7,129 nt of DNA from Bacteroidota bacterium. Its GTDB lineage: Bacteria; Bacteroidota; Ignavibacteria; UBA10030; SZUA-254. How positions within the stretch are numbered: the stretch's first letter is position 1; every line of letters begins with the position of its first letter. The DNA lies in NCBI GenBank assembly GCA_004322375.1, contig SCUC01000195.1, positions 1 to 7,129 on the forward strand. Reading direction: 5' to 3'. A program made the position numbers and the translations under genes. A model generated the notes under the pieces. It did no database searches. It was not told where the DNA came from and saw only the letters and a program-made list of their open reading frames with translations. Positions 1 to 6,661 of this stretch are shown here, one piece after another.

Positions 1-6
1 CATGCA

Positions 7-85
7 AGTCGGATAAATCCGACTAATCTGTAAAAACAGTCCCGTTTAGGGGACTTGAATACTGTAGTCCCGCTCTAGCGGGATT
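7..85. repeat. Three tandem short palindromes with AGTC-type arms
   Basis: Three hairpin-forming units follow each other. At 7-24 AGTCGGA and TCCGACT flank a TAAA loop. At 38-55 AGTCCC and GGGACT flank GTTTAG. At 66-85 AGTCCCGC and GCGGGATT flank TCTA, with one G-T pair. Each begins with AGTC, and spacers are 13 and 10 bases. Arm sequences differ between units but each remains self-complementary. The array lies downstream of the exporter gene, outside any gene I support. It could be a REP-like intergenic element, a decayed mobile repeat, or a set of RNA 3'-end structures. Confidence 0.6.
32..55 (-). terminator. Possible intrinsic terminator of the glycan operon
   Basis: On the minus strand a six-base-pair hairpin (AGTCCC, loop CTAAAC, GGGACT) is followed by G and then five T residues. 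It lies about 150 bases after the stop of the ABC exporter gene, in the right direction to end that transcript. The stem is short and the T-run is brief, so efficiency may be low; the neighbouring palindrome at 66-85 has no T-run. Confidence 0.4.
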
Positions 86-204
86 TACGGCAACGCGGAG
101 TGATTTTTTCATAAAACTCTTTGAGATGCGTAACATCAGTTAGTAATTTGACTATGATGATATTTGTATTTAGGATTTCTTCTGAAGAATTCGCGTTTAT
201 TTTA

Positions 205-2049
205 TTAAACTCTAAACTGCAATTGGTACAATTTTTTATACACGCCATAAGGAATTGCAAGAAGTTCTTCATGCTTTCCTTCTTCGACTATTTTCCCATC
301 CTGCAACACAATAATTCTGTTCGCATGTTGAATAGTAGAGAGCCGGTGCGCGATGACGATGGATGTTCTGCCTGACATTAAATGATCAATCGCTTCCTGA
401 ACCAGAATTTCAGACTCCGTATCGAGAGCGGATGTTGCCTCATCTAAAATCAGAATCGGTGGATTTTTGAGAATAGCGCGTGCAAGAGAAAGCCGTTGGC
501 GTTCACCGCCGGAAAGTTTCACTCCCCGTTCGCCAATGATGTTTTCATACTGCTTGGGCATTTCCATGATAAAATTATGAGCGTTTGCCGCTTTCGAGGC
601 GGCAATGATGTCATCAAGAGGACATGAGTCTAATCCATACGCGATATTATTTTTTACCGTGTCATTAAACAGAATTGTTTCTTGAGTAACAATGCCGATT
701 TTATCTCTCAAGGATTTTACCTCAAGGTCTCTGATGTCTATACCATCAATAGTAATAGAGCCGCGTGTCGGATCATAGAAGCGAGGGACAAGGTCAACAA
801 GCGTGGTTTTACCGCTTCCGCTTGAACCTACGATGGCGACGACGTCTCCTTTCTGTATTTTGACAGATATGTTTTCTAATACAGTATCAATGCCGTTGTA
901 TGAAAACGAAACATTTTGAAACTCAATTGCCGAGGTAAATTCTTTGGTAGTAATGGCATGTTCTTTACTGCGGATGCTTGGCTGCGTATCAAGGACTTCA
1001 AAAATACGCTTGCCGGCAGCACTCGATTCCTGGATTCTGTTATTGACATTCGTCAGTTCTTTCACCGGCGGCATGATTTGAAAGATGATGAATAGAAATC
1101 CCAGGAACTCGCTTGCCTTGAGGCTTTGCTCAATCAAAACTTGTTGTCCCCCAATCCAGATGATGACTGCCCCTGCAATCACGCTAAGTAATTCCGTCGT
1201 CGGCGAAGCGATGTCGCGAATACGCGTAATCTTTATTAACGAACGAAAATATTTTGACGTGTATTTATTGAATTTCTTATTCTCAAAATCTTCCATCCCG
1301 AATGCTTTAACAATCTTCACTCCGGAGATAGTTTCTTGCAGCACGGATGTAATATCGGCAAGCTGTTCTTGAGAAACTCCACGCTCTTTATGCAGGCGGA
1401 TTGCAATCCAGCTGATAATCGAAAGTGAGAAGGGAAAGACAACGATGGAAATCAGAGTGAGCTTCCAGCTTAAGGTAATAGCAAGACCTAAATAAACGAT
1501 AATCAGTAATGGTTCTCGAATCATCGTAACGAAGCTCGCGCTAATGCCGCCATTGATGATGGAAACATCGTTCACTATTCGGGAGATAAGTCCGCCTGTT
1601 CGTTCATTTGTGAAGTAAGCAAGAGGTAGATTATGCAGGTGTCTGTACAACGCATTGCGGATATCTTTGACTACACCCTCCTCGGCATAGTTCATCAAAA
1701 ACGACTGTAAGTAGCCGAAAAGATTTTTAAGCGAGAATGCAATAATAATAATAAAGCAAATTGTTAAGAGCGCATTCATCTGGCTCCCGCTAAAGACAAA
1801 CGATAAAAGCGATTGCTTTATATTTTCAATGATTCCACCAATTCCTGAAGGCACAGAAACCATATCCGTTGTGGTTTGTTGCATCATCTTTTCAGGATGG
1901 AAGAGAATATCCAGCAGCGGGATGAACAGAAAAATAGAGACCCCGCTAAACAAGGAATAGAATACCGTGCAAAGAATTGAGCCGCTGATGTGTTTCCAAT
2001 AGGGCTTGGCAAACCCTAAAATCCTGCGGTATGTTCCGTATGCGCTCAT
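205..2049 (-). CDS. MsbA-like ABC exporter (fused permease and ATPase), probable lipid/lipid-oligosaccharide flippase
   Basis: This 614-residue half-transporter would work as a homodimer in the inner membrane, using ATP to flip a lipid substrate. The N-terminal half holds about six membrane segments (roughly 20-46, 93-117, 172-195, 196-216, 283-302 and 313-328), with YFTNERTGGLISRIVND at 145-161 typical of type IV exporters. The C-terminal ATPase has all motifs: Walker A GSSGSGKTT (408-416), Q-loop glutamine 456, signature LSGGERQRL (512-520), Walker B ILILDEATS (532-540) with catalytic E537, and H-loop histidine 568. None is degraded. Length is slightly above the roughly 580 residues of enterobacterial MsbA; some of the extra is a polar stretch at about 51-70 between the first two membrane segments. 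The ATG at 2049 lies six bases after the preceding glycosyltransferase, and the shared operon makes export of a lipid A-core or glycolipid product likely. The substrate is inferred; lipid-linked oligosaccharide or drug exporters share the same architecture. Confidence 0.92.
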   Translation of the reverse strand: MSAYGTYRRILGFAKPYWKHISGSILCTVFYSLFSGVSIFLFIPLLDILFHPEKMMQQTTTDMVSVPSGIGGIIENIKQSLLSFVFSGSQMNALLTICFIIIIAFSLKNLFGYLQSFLMNYAEEGVVKDIRNALYRHLHNLPLAYFTNERTGGLISRIVNDVSIINGGISASFVTMIREPLLIIVYLGLAITLSWKLTLISIVVFPFSLSIISWIAIRLHKERGVSQEQLADITSVLQETISGVKIVKAFGMEDFENKKFNKYTSKYFRSLIKITRIRDIASPTTELLSVIAGAVIIWIGGQQVLIEQSLKASEFLGFLFIIFQIMPPVKELTNVNNRIQESSAAGKRIFEVLDTQPSIRSKEHAITTKEFTSAIEFQNVSFSYNGIDTVLENISVKIQKGDVVAIVGSSGSGKTTLVDLVPRFYDPTRGSITIDGIDIRDLEVKSLRDKIGIVTQETILFNDTVKNNIAYGLDSCPLDDIIAASKAANAHNFIMEMPKQYENIIGERGVKLSGGERQRLSLARAILKNPPILILDEATSALDTESEILVQEAIDHLMSGRTSIVIAHRLSTIQHANRIIVLQDGKIVEEGKHEELLAIPYGVYKKLYQLQFRV

Positions 2050-2055
2050 TTCATC

Positions 2056-2886
2056 TCAAGATAACTTACGCAATCCATTTGGGCAAATAGCTTCACGGTT
2101 GGCAACGACTCGCTCGAAAATCTGTTTGTTTTCATCCGCTGCGCGCGTTTGAGGATGATACAGGTGATACAGGGGAGCAAGATACCTGAGCGGATATTGT
2201 TTGACGCCAATCAATTCCAGCCTATAGGCAATATCGGTATCCTCGCCCAAGCCGGGGGCTTTGTAATCTTCATTGAATCCATTTATTTTTTCAAGTTGCT
2301 TTTTTTCAATCGAAAAATTGCATCCAAGAATTCTTGCCTGGTTCCAGTGAAGCAGTACCCGTATCCAGTTGCTTTCAAAACGAAGGGCATCTTCTAAATT
2401 CGAGCTTCGGGACATCAAGCCATCCCATAACAGTTTCAAGGATAAGGTTTCAAACCGCCCTGATGTAATATCTTCCAGTGTCAAAGCATCAGTAATAGGC
2501 TTGCTAAGATTGACTCTTCTGCCGCACATTACACCGTTTACTTTTCGATGCGTCCAATGGTCATTCAAAAATTTATGGTGTGGTACGCAATCACCGTCAA
2601 TGAATACGAGATATTCTGCTTGCGATGCAGCGATTGATTTATTTAACATGACATTTTTACGGAAGCCCGCGTCTTCCTGCCGGAGATGTTGAATTGGGAA
2701 GTGGACTGCCGGTCTAACTCGTTCGATAAGATTTTTTATCTCGGGACCTGAGCCATCGTCTGCGATAATGACTTCAAATTCTTTGAATGATTGACGCTTC
2801 AGTGCCTCGAAGATAAACTCCAGGTAGCGGACCGAGTTATAGACGGCAATTACTAAGGTGAGAGAGGGTTTCATTACAGCCATCAT
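2056..2886 (-). CDS. Family-2 glycosyltransferase (GT-A; chondroitin-polymerase/galactosyltransferase-like)
   Basis: This is a 276-residue cytoplasmic glycosyltransferase likely to act in surface-glycan assembly. TLVIAVYNSVRYLEFIFEAL at 10-29 and IIADDGSG at 40-47 form the nucleotide-sugar binding half. FIDGDC at 95-100 holds the DxD metal-binding motif. GCNFSIEKKQLEKINGFNEDY at 188-208 and GLGEDTDIAYRL at 212-223, with the ED pair (E215-D216) expected of the catalytic base, match the C-terminal part found in galactosyltransferase and chondroitin-synthase-like GT2 enzymes. HLYHPQT at 241-247 is the expected late histidine motif. The start is uncertain: ATG at 2886 overlaps the preceding gene's stop (ATGA), ATG at 2883 follows it directly, and a third ATG at 2874 (MKPSLTLVIAVYN) gives the most family-like N-terminus. 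AAGGA lies immediately before the first ATG. The ABC exporter gene begins six bases after the stop, so the three genes probably form one transcript. Donor and acceptor are unknown. Confidence 0.88.
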   Translation of the reverse strand: MMAVMKPSLTLVIAVYNSVRYLEFIFEALKRQSFKEFEVIIADDGSGPEIKNLIERVRPAVHFPIQHLRQEDAGFRKNVMLNKSIAASQAEYLVFIDGDCVPHHKFLNDHWTHRKVNGVMCGRRVNLSKPITDALTLEDITSGRFETLSLKLLWDGLMSRSSNLEDALRFESNWIRVLLHWNQARILGCNFSIEKKQLEKINGFNEDYKAPGLGEDTDIAYRLELIGVKQYPLRYLAPLYHLYHPQTRAADENKQIFERVVANREAICPNGLRKLS

Positions 2887-3713
2887 TCCTTAAACCCGGG
2901 ACGTTTGTATATTAACAACTCAAGATTGGTAATTGGAGGGAGGATGCCTTTCTCTTCTCGCAATCGTATCTCGTATTCTTTACATTTCGCATAGAGCGAA
3001 AAGGTATAAATTGCTCCCAACATGGCGAGCACAAATCCATGCAATCCATCTTTGTAACCTTTGTTGGAAATAAATTTGCGGATGAAATGGGAGAGAGGGC
3101 TAAATATTATTTTTATCCATGAAATATTGACGCCATCGGGCTGCTTCAACTTGTTTGAGACTTGCAGCGAAGTGTAATCGTTCATTTTTGCAAGGTACTG
3201 CTCGATAGTTTCGTAAGGGTAATGATTGAGAAATCCATTGAGTGTTCCCTTAGCGCCGCGAACGGTGAATCCGCCATGGACTTCTTCATGCTCGGCTAGA
3301 TACTTCTCTTTATTAAATAACCGGAATGTTAAGTCGGGGAACCATCCGCCGTTATACATCCATCTCCCGAAGATTTTGTTCCTTCGTTGCGCGTAATATC
3401 CATCGGTCGCTGCGCCGTTTCTCATAACGTTGAGGATATCTTCTCGCAGTTCATCGTTCACTTCCTCATCGGCATCAATATAGAACAGCCAATCTCCTTT
3501 CGCCGCCGCGAAGCCCCGTTCTCGTTGGTTAATATCTCCATCGTATTTGTGCTGAATAATATATGATGTAAATTTCTTCGTCAGTGAAATCGTTGCATCC
3601 GTGCTGAACGAATCAACGACAATGATTTCGTCAGCCCATGAGACGCTGTTCAAGCAACGTTCGATGTTCTTTTCTTCGTTGTAAGTGATGAGGATGACGG
3701 AGAGTTTAGACAT
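2883..3713 (-). CDS. Family-2 glycosyltransferase, WaaE/KdtX-like (LPS core type)
   Basis: This is a 276-residue GT-A fold glycosyltransferase that would move a sugar from a nucleotide-sugar donor to a lipid A-core or similar acceptor on the inner face of the cytoplasmic membrane. The N-terminus LSVILITYNEEKNIERCL and IIVVDSFSTD (30-39) form the nucleotide-binding part. YIDADEEV at 78-85 supplies the DxD-like metal-binding site. EHEEVHG at 141-147 and HYPYETIEQYLAKMNDYT at 164-181 match the pattern of the beta-1,4-glucosyltransferase WaaE/KdtX group. A hydrophobic stretch at about 226-242 (GFVLAMLGAIYTFSLYA) near the C-terminus suggests membrane association, as usual in this group. Length is normal for the family. 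The ATG at 3713 begins right at the conserved N-terminus, although no clear Shine-Dalgarno is seen before it. Its stop overlaps the next glycosyltransferase by four bases. The sugar and acceptor cannot be specified. Base composition is clearly richer in GC than in the upstream gene. Confidence 0.88.
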   Translation of the reverse strand: MSKLSVILITYNEEKNIERCLNSVSWADEIIVVDSFSTDATISLTKKFTSYIIQHKYDGDINQRERGFAAAKGDWLFYIDADEEVNDELREDILNVMRNGAATDGYYAQRRNKIFGRWMYNGGWFPDLTFRLFNKEKYLAEHEEVHGGFTVRGAKGTLNGFLNHYPYETIEQYLAKMNDYTSLQVSNKLKQPDGVNISWIKIIFSPLSHFIRKFISNKGYKDGLHGFVLAMLGAIYTFSLYAKCKEYEIRLREEKGILPPITNLELLIYKRPGFKE

Positions 3714-3743
3714 AAATCTGGAAATTAACCATAGAGCTTACTA

Positions 3744-5525
3744 TTATTCTCCAGCAAATATGTTTAATTGACTTGTTTCTTTATCAATTACTTGGTAAGT
3801 TTGTGGTAACTGGACTTTCCCCTTTGTAACGGAAAACAACTGAGTTTCTCCTGTACTGAAAACCACCCATTCTTTTTGGTTTTGCCCAACATATATGAAA
3901 TAATCTAAAGCAGCAATTTCAAGGTCTTGTATATTTTCTACTGTAAATCTACTATTTGCCCAAAACCCTATTCCTATTTTAATATTCTTAGGGGCTATAT
4001 TATCATATTTATCAATAAAATTATTGATGCCTTCAATATAATTTCTGTCTGTTTTATAAAGAGCTAACTCATTAATTTCTACCTGCATTACCCGAGCAAC
4101 AAATATTTCTTTATTTTCCTGTAAGGATGTATGACTTTCTGGTAAATAAGATATGATGTCAATATATTTTCTTGGTTGATTCCTACCTGTACCAGCTTGC
4201 GTTAAAACAACTCTATCCCCTTGCGCACCAGGATAGCTAACAGCTAATACTTTGTAGTTGTTTTGCTTTAAAACATTATGAACAGATATATAGGAGATAT
4301 CGTCTTCCGTGAGATAGGTTTTCTCACAAAGGGGAGTAATATCATAAGAGCTAAAAGAATTATTGTAAGTATTAACTTTTTCCCATACAAATTTAACCCG
4401 TAATATGTTGGCCGGATCAATGATTTGAAATTCCCTAGAAAACTTAAAGACTGTTCTCAAAGATTTATTTAACGAAGCAAAATTTGAAACCAAAAAATCA
4501 GTTAAATCTACAGTCACACATTCAACTTCAGAGCTTGCATTGTCATTAATAAGGTTAGTGAAAAAAGGAAAATTGCTAAGACCTGATGCAAGAACAAAAC
4601 AATTAAGAAAATCAAAGCCACTCCTTAGACCATTTTTCTCAATATAGTTTCTAATTGCAGACTCTTTTGCTGTCGCTTTATACCAACTTTCGTTTTCCTC
4701 ATCAAAGCACATTTGAGAAATAACACTGTCACAAATAGTACCGTAATAAGATAACATGCCTCTTTCCGGATCCATGGCATGACCAAAACGATTAATTTTT
4801 AGATATAAGGATTGCTGTTTATCTTTCCACTTCGTTCTGGAAGTATTTAATTCTCTTATTTCAGGTAATTCAACTTTTTCTAATTCTTCTACCCATGATG
4901 CAAAATGCGATTCGTGTTGGAGATCAGTTATGAAAATTTGTAACCAATTTAACATAGAGACTTTATTTTTTGATATAAAATTCACTAGATTCTTCAAAAA
5001 TAAAGTTAATGATGGAATTTCCCTCGGGCAACTTAAATATTCATTATTGACAATAACATTTCCTAATTTGTCACATGGCCAATCGAAATGGAAAGCAATA
5101 GTATGACATAAGTCATATACTGCTTTGTATGGAATTAAATAATTAAAATCTGTATCACCGCCATGGCTACTTTGAGATACCTTGTTGATAGGTGATAATT
5201 TACCGTAAACGCAATTGCTTTCGATTGAGGCTACAATTCCGTCAAATCGTTGTAATTCATGGTCAGCGGTATATGCAGCTGTTGAAATTTCCAATTGGAA
5301 TATTGGATATTCTATTTCATCTTCAATAATTGTAAATAAAATGTCAGGATTTTTCAGAAAAAGTATCGCTGCTACTCGTTTTGAAAAAAGTCTATAATCT
5401 CCTTTTAGGTTGACTAGCTTTATCTCTATTTGTTTCGTTTTGAAAGCTTCTGTTTTTTCAATAATAGGTTTGATAAAATGTGCTGCTTGTTCCAAACATT
5501 CATAATATATACGTAGTTCTTTCAA
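3744..5525 (-). CDS. Putative restriction endonuclease of a two-methyltransferase system (593 aa)
   Basis: I cannot assign this protein to a named family. Its position as the last gene of a coupled methyltransferase-methyltransferase-X operon makes a restriction endonuclease the best inference. Two stretches resemble PD-(D/E)XK nuclease sites. The N-terminal one has P60-D61, then E79-I-S81 (the usual lysine replaced by serine), followed by TADHELQRFDG at 86-96. The C-terminal one has YPGAQGDR at 431-438, RKYIDII at 452-458 and then E470-N-K472, with 14 residues from D456 to E470. Other notable stretches are SSHGGDTDFNYLIPYKAVYDL (119-139) and RFGHAMDPERGMLSYY (246-261). There is no signal peptide or obvious membrane segment, so it should be cytoplasmic. 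The start is TTG, forming a TTGA overlap with the methyltransferase stop. An in-frame TAA lies a few codons upstream with no ATG or GTG between, and a GAGG motif sits eight bases before the TTG. The gene is AT-rich, unlike the genes downstream, and ends in TAA-TAG-TAA. It could instead be a non-nuclease accessory protein of the methyltransferases. Confidence 0.68.
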   Translation of the reverse strand: MKELRIYYECLEQAAHFIKPIIEKTEAFKTKQIEIKLVNLKGDYRLFSKRVAAILFLKNPDILFTIIEDEIEYPIFQLEISTAAYTADHELQRFDGIVASIESNCVYGKLSPINKVSQSSHGGDTDFNYLIPYKAVYDLCHTIAFHFDWPCDKLGNVIVNNEYLSCPREIPSLTLFLKNLVNFISKNKVSMLNWLQIFITDLQHESHFASWVEELEKVELPEIRELNTSRTKWKDKQQSLYLKINRFGHAMDPERGMLSYYGTICDSVISQMCFDEENESWYKATAKESAIRNYIEKNGLRSGFDFLNCFVLASGLSNFPFFTNLINDNASSEVECVTVDLTDFLVSNFASLNKSLRTVFKFSREFQIIDPANILRVKFVWEKVNTYNNSFSSYDITPLCEKTYLTEDDISYISVHNVLKQNNYKVLAVSYPGAQGDRVVLTQAGTGRNQPRKYIDIISYLPESHTSLQENKEIFVARVMQVEINELALYKTDRNYIEGINNFIDKYDNIAPKNIKIGIGFWANSRFTVENIQDLEIAALDYFIYVGQNQKEWVVFSTGETQLFSVTKGKVQLPQTYQVIDKETSQLNIFAGE

Positions 5526-6661
5526 GACTTCTTCCTCATAATGATCAAGTGTTCCTTTTTACCTTTTTGAGCAAACAGTGGGTTGAATATTTTTGAATGA
5601 TTTGATAAATCAGATGAAACAACATGTTCTACGACCAAACCTACCTGTGAGGAAAAACCTTTAATAGCCTCATCCATTCTAATTATTTGTTTTTTTATAA
5701 CGGAATCACCTATGACTATAAAAGCAAAGGAGTCTTTCTTTAAGACCCTATGCATTTGTGAAAAACATATTTTCAAATCTTCTAACCATTTTGTAGGCTC
5801 TTGTTTTAAACTTGAGAATTCTCTTCGAGAACCGATCTCATTATACTGGGCAAATTCAACGTCAATCCCTAACCAACGTTTTCTAAATTTATGATAAAGA
5901 TAATAATCATAAGTATTTGCATATGGCGGGGAAGTAATAATAATATCTATTGAATCCGACATTAAGAAATTTAAATTACGAGTATCAGCATTCACCACAT
6001 CTACTGTACAATTAGCTTTTGCTAGTTTAGAAAAATCAACCAACCTTTTAAGATAGTCTTTTGACTTCTTCAAAAAATAGTTGATTGTAAATCCATCTTC
6101 CACGTTCTTATTAATCGCGGCAAATCGTGTATCACTATCCTGATTAGACACCCGAACAATAATAGACGAAAAGGAAATTCGAAAAAAATCTTGTACTACT
6201 TTTTCTTTTATTTCATTAATTTCTAATTGAATCAACGTTAATTCTTCACATACATTGTCTTGGAACCAATGTCCTATTCCTTTAAAGTTAAATTTTACTT
6301 TGTTTTTCCTACTTCCCATATTCCATTTGAAACTAATTTCTTTAAACTTTTCAATGACATTATGAATCATTTGTATTTGTTGTTCATTGATAGGTGTTGC
6401 TTTAACTTTAGATAAGAGACATGCTAAACCGTTAATATCTATTCCCACAGAATTTACTCCAAGCAAACGGGCTTCCACAAGAGTGGTACCGGAACCACAA
6501 AAAGGATCTAAAACCAATTTTCCAGGAGCAGAAAATTTTTCTAAAATCTTTCTTGGGATTTTTGGTGGAAACTTAGCAGGATATGGGTGAATAGCATGCG
6601 TAAGATATGTTGTTTCTACATCCTCAAGTGTCTCGCTAAATTCTTGAAGAGAAAAGATCAT
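5522..6661 (-). CDS. DNA amino-methyltransferase (N4-cytosine or N6-adenine), second modification subunit
   Basis: This is a complete 379-residue SAM-dependent DNA methyltransferase. Visible motifs in order are HPYPAKFPP at 25-33 (motif X type), LDPFCGSGT at 51-59 (motif I, SAM binding), GIDIN at 73-77 (motif II acidic residue), a central part of about 165 residues with VSNQDSDTRF at 171-180, and TSPPYANTYDYY at 243-254 (motif IV, catalytic). After this come MHRVLKKDSFAFIVIGDS at 303-320 (motif V/VI region) and a final IIMRK strand. The X-I-long spacer-IV order suggests that the target-recognition part sits between motifs I and IV. The ATG start is supported by AGGAAG two bases upstream and by the ATGA overlap with the preceding methyltransferase. 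Its own stop overlaps the TTG start of the next gene. It is clearly different in sequence from its upstream partner, so it is probably not a duplicate and may protect the other strand of an asymmetric site. The methylated base and target site cannot be read from the sequence. Confidence 0.92.
   Translation of the reverse strand: MIFSLQEFSETLEDVETTYLTHAIHPYPAKFPPKIPRKILEKFSAPGKLVLDPFCGSGTTLVEARLLGVNSVGIDINGLACLLSKVKATPINEQQIQMIHNVIEKFKEISFKWNMGSRKNKVKFNFKGIGHWFQDNVCEELTLIQLEINEIKEKVVQDFFRISFSSIIVRVSNQDSDTRFAAINKNVEDGFTINYFLKKSKDYLKRLVDFSKLAKANCTVDVVNADTRNLNFLMSDSIDIIITSPPYANTYDYYLYHKFRKRWLGIDVEFAQYNEIGSRREFSSLKQEPTKWLEDLKICFSQMHRVLKKDSFAFIVIGDSVIKKQIIRMDEAIKGFSSQVGLVVEHVVSSDLSNHSKIFNPLFAQKGKKEHLIIMRKKS
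5526..5537 (-). promoter_or_regulatory. Ribosome binding site deciding the TTG start of the putative endonuclease
   Basis: Read on the minus strand the bases are GAGGAAGAAGTC directly before TTG. GAGG lies eight bases from the start codon, a normal spacing. Because no ATG or GTG exists between the upstream in-frame TAA and this point, the site supports TTG at 5525 as the true start. A weak start codon on a nuclease gene inside the 3' end of its methyltransferase gene would keep nuclease output below methylase output; that last point is inference. Confidence 0.6.

Noticed and set aside
23..112. A 29-codon minus-strand ORF beginning MKKSLRVAVNPARAG
   Set aside because: Nearly all of it is translation of the palindromic repeats, so its content is explained by the repeat sequence; no ribosome site was evident.
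75..272. A 65-codon minus-strand ORF starting inside the end of the ABC exporter gene
   Set aside because: It overlaps the exporter's conserved end in another frame by 68 bases, has no recognisable motif and runs into the palindromic repeat. It is most likely a chance reading frame.
1085..1372. Plus-strand ORF of 95 codons opposite the exporter gene
   Set aside because: It is antisense to a well-supported coding region with conserved motifs, and its translation has no domain-like features.
2369..2692. Plus-strand ORF of 107 codons opposite the second glycosyltransferase gene
   Set aside because: It is antisense to the conserved glycosyltransferase coding region and shows no recognisable motif.
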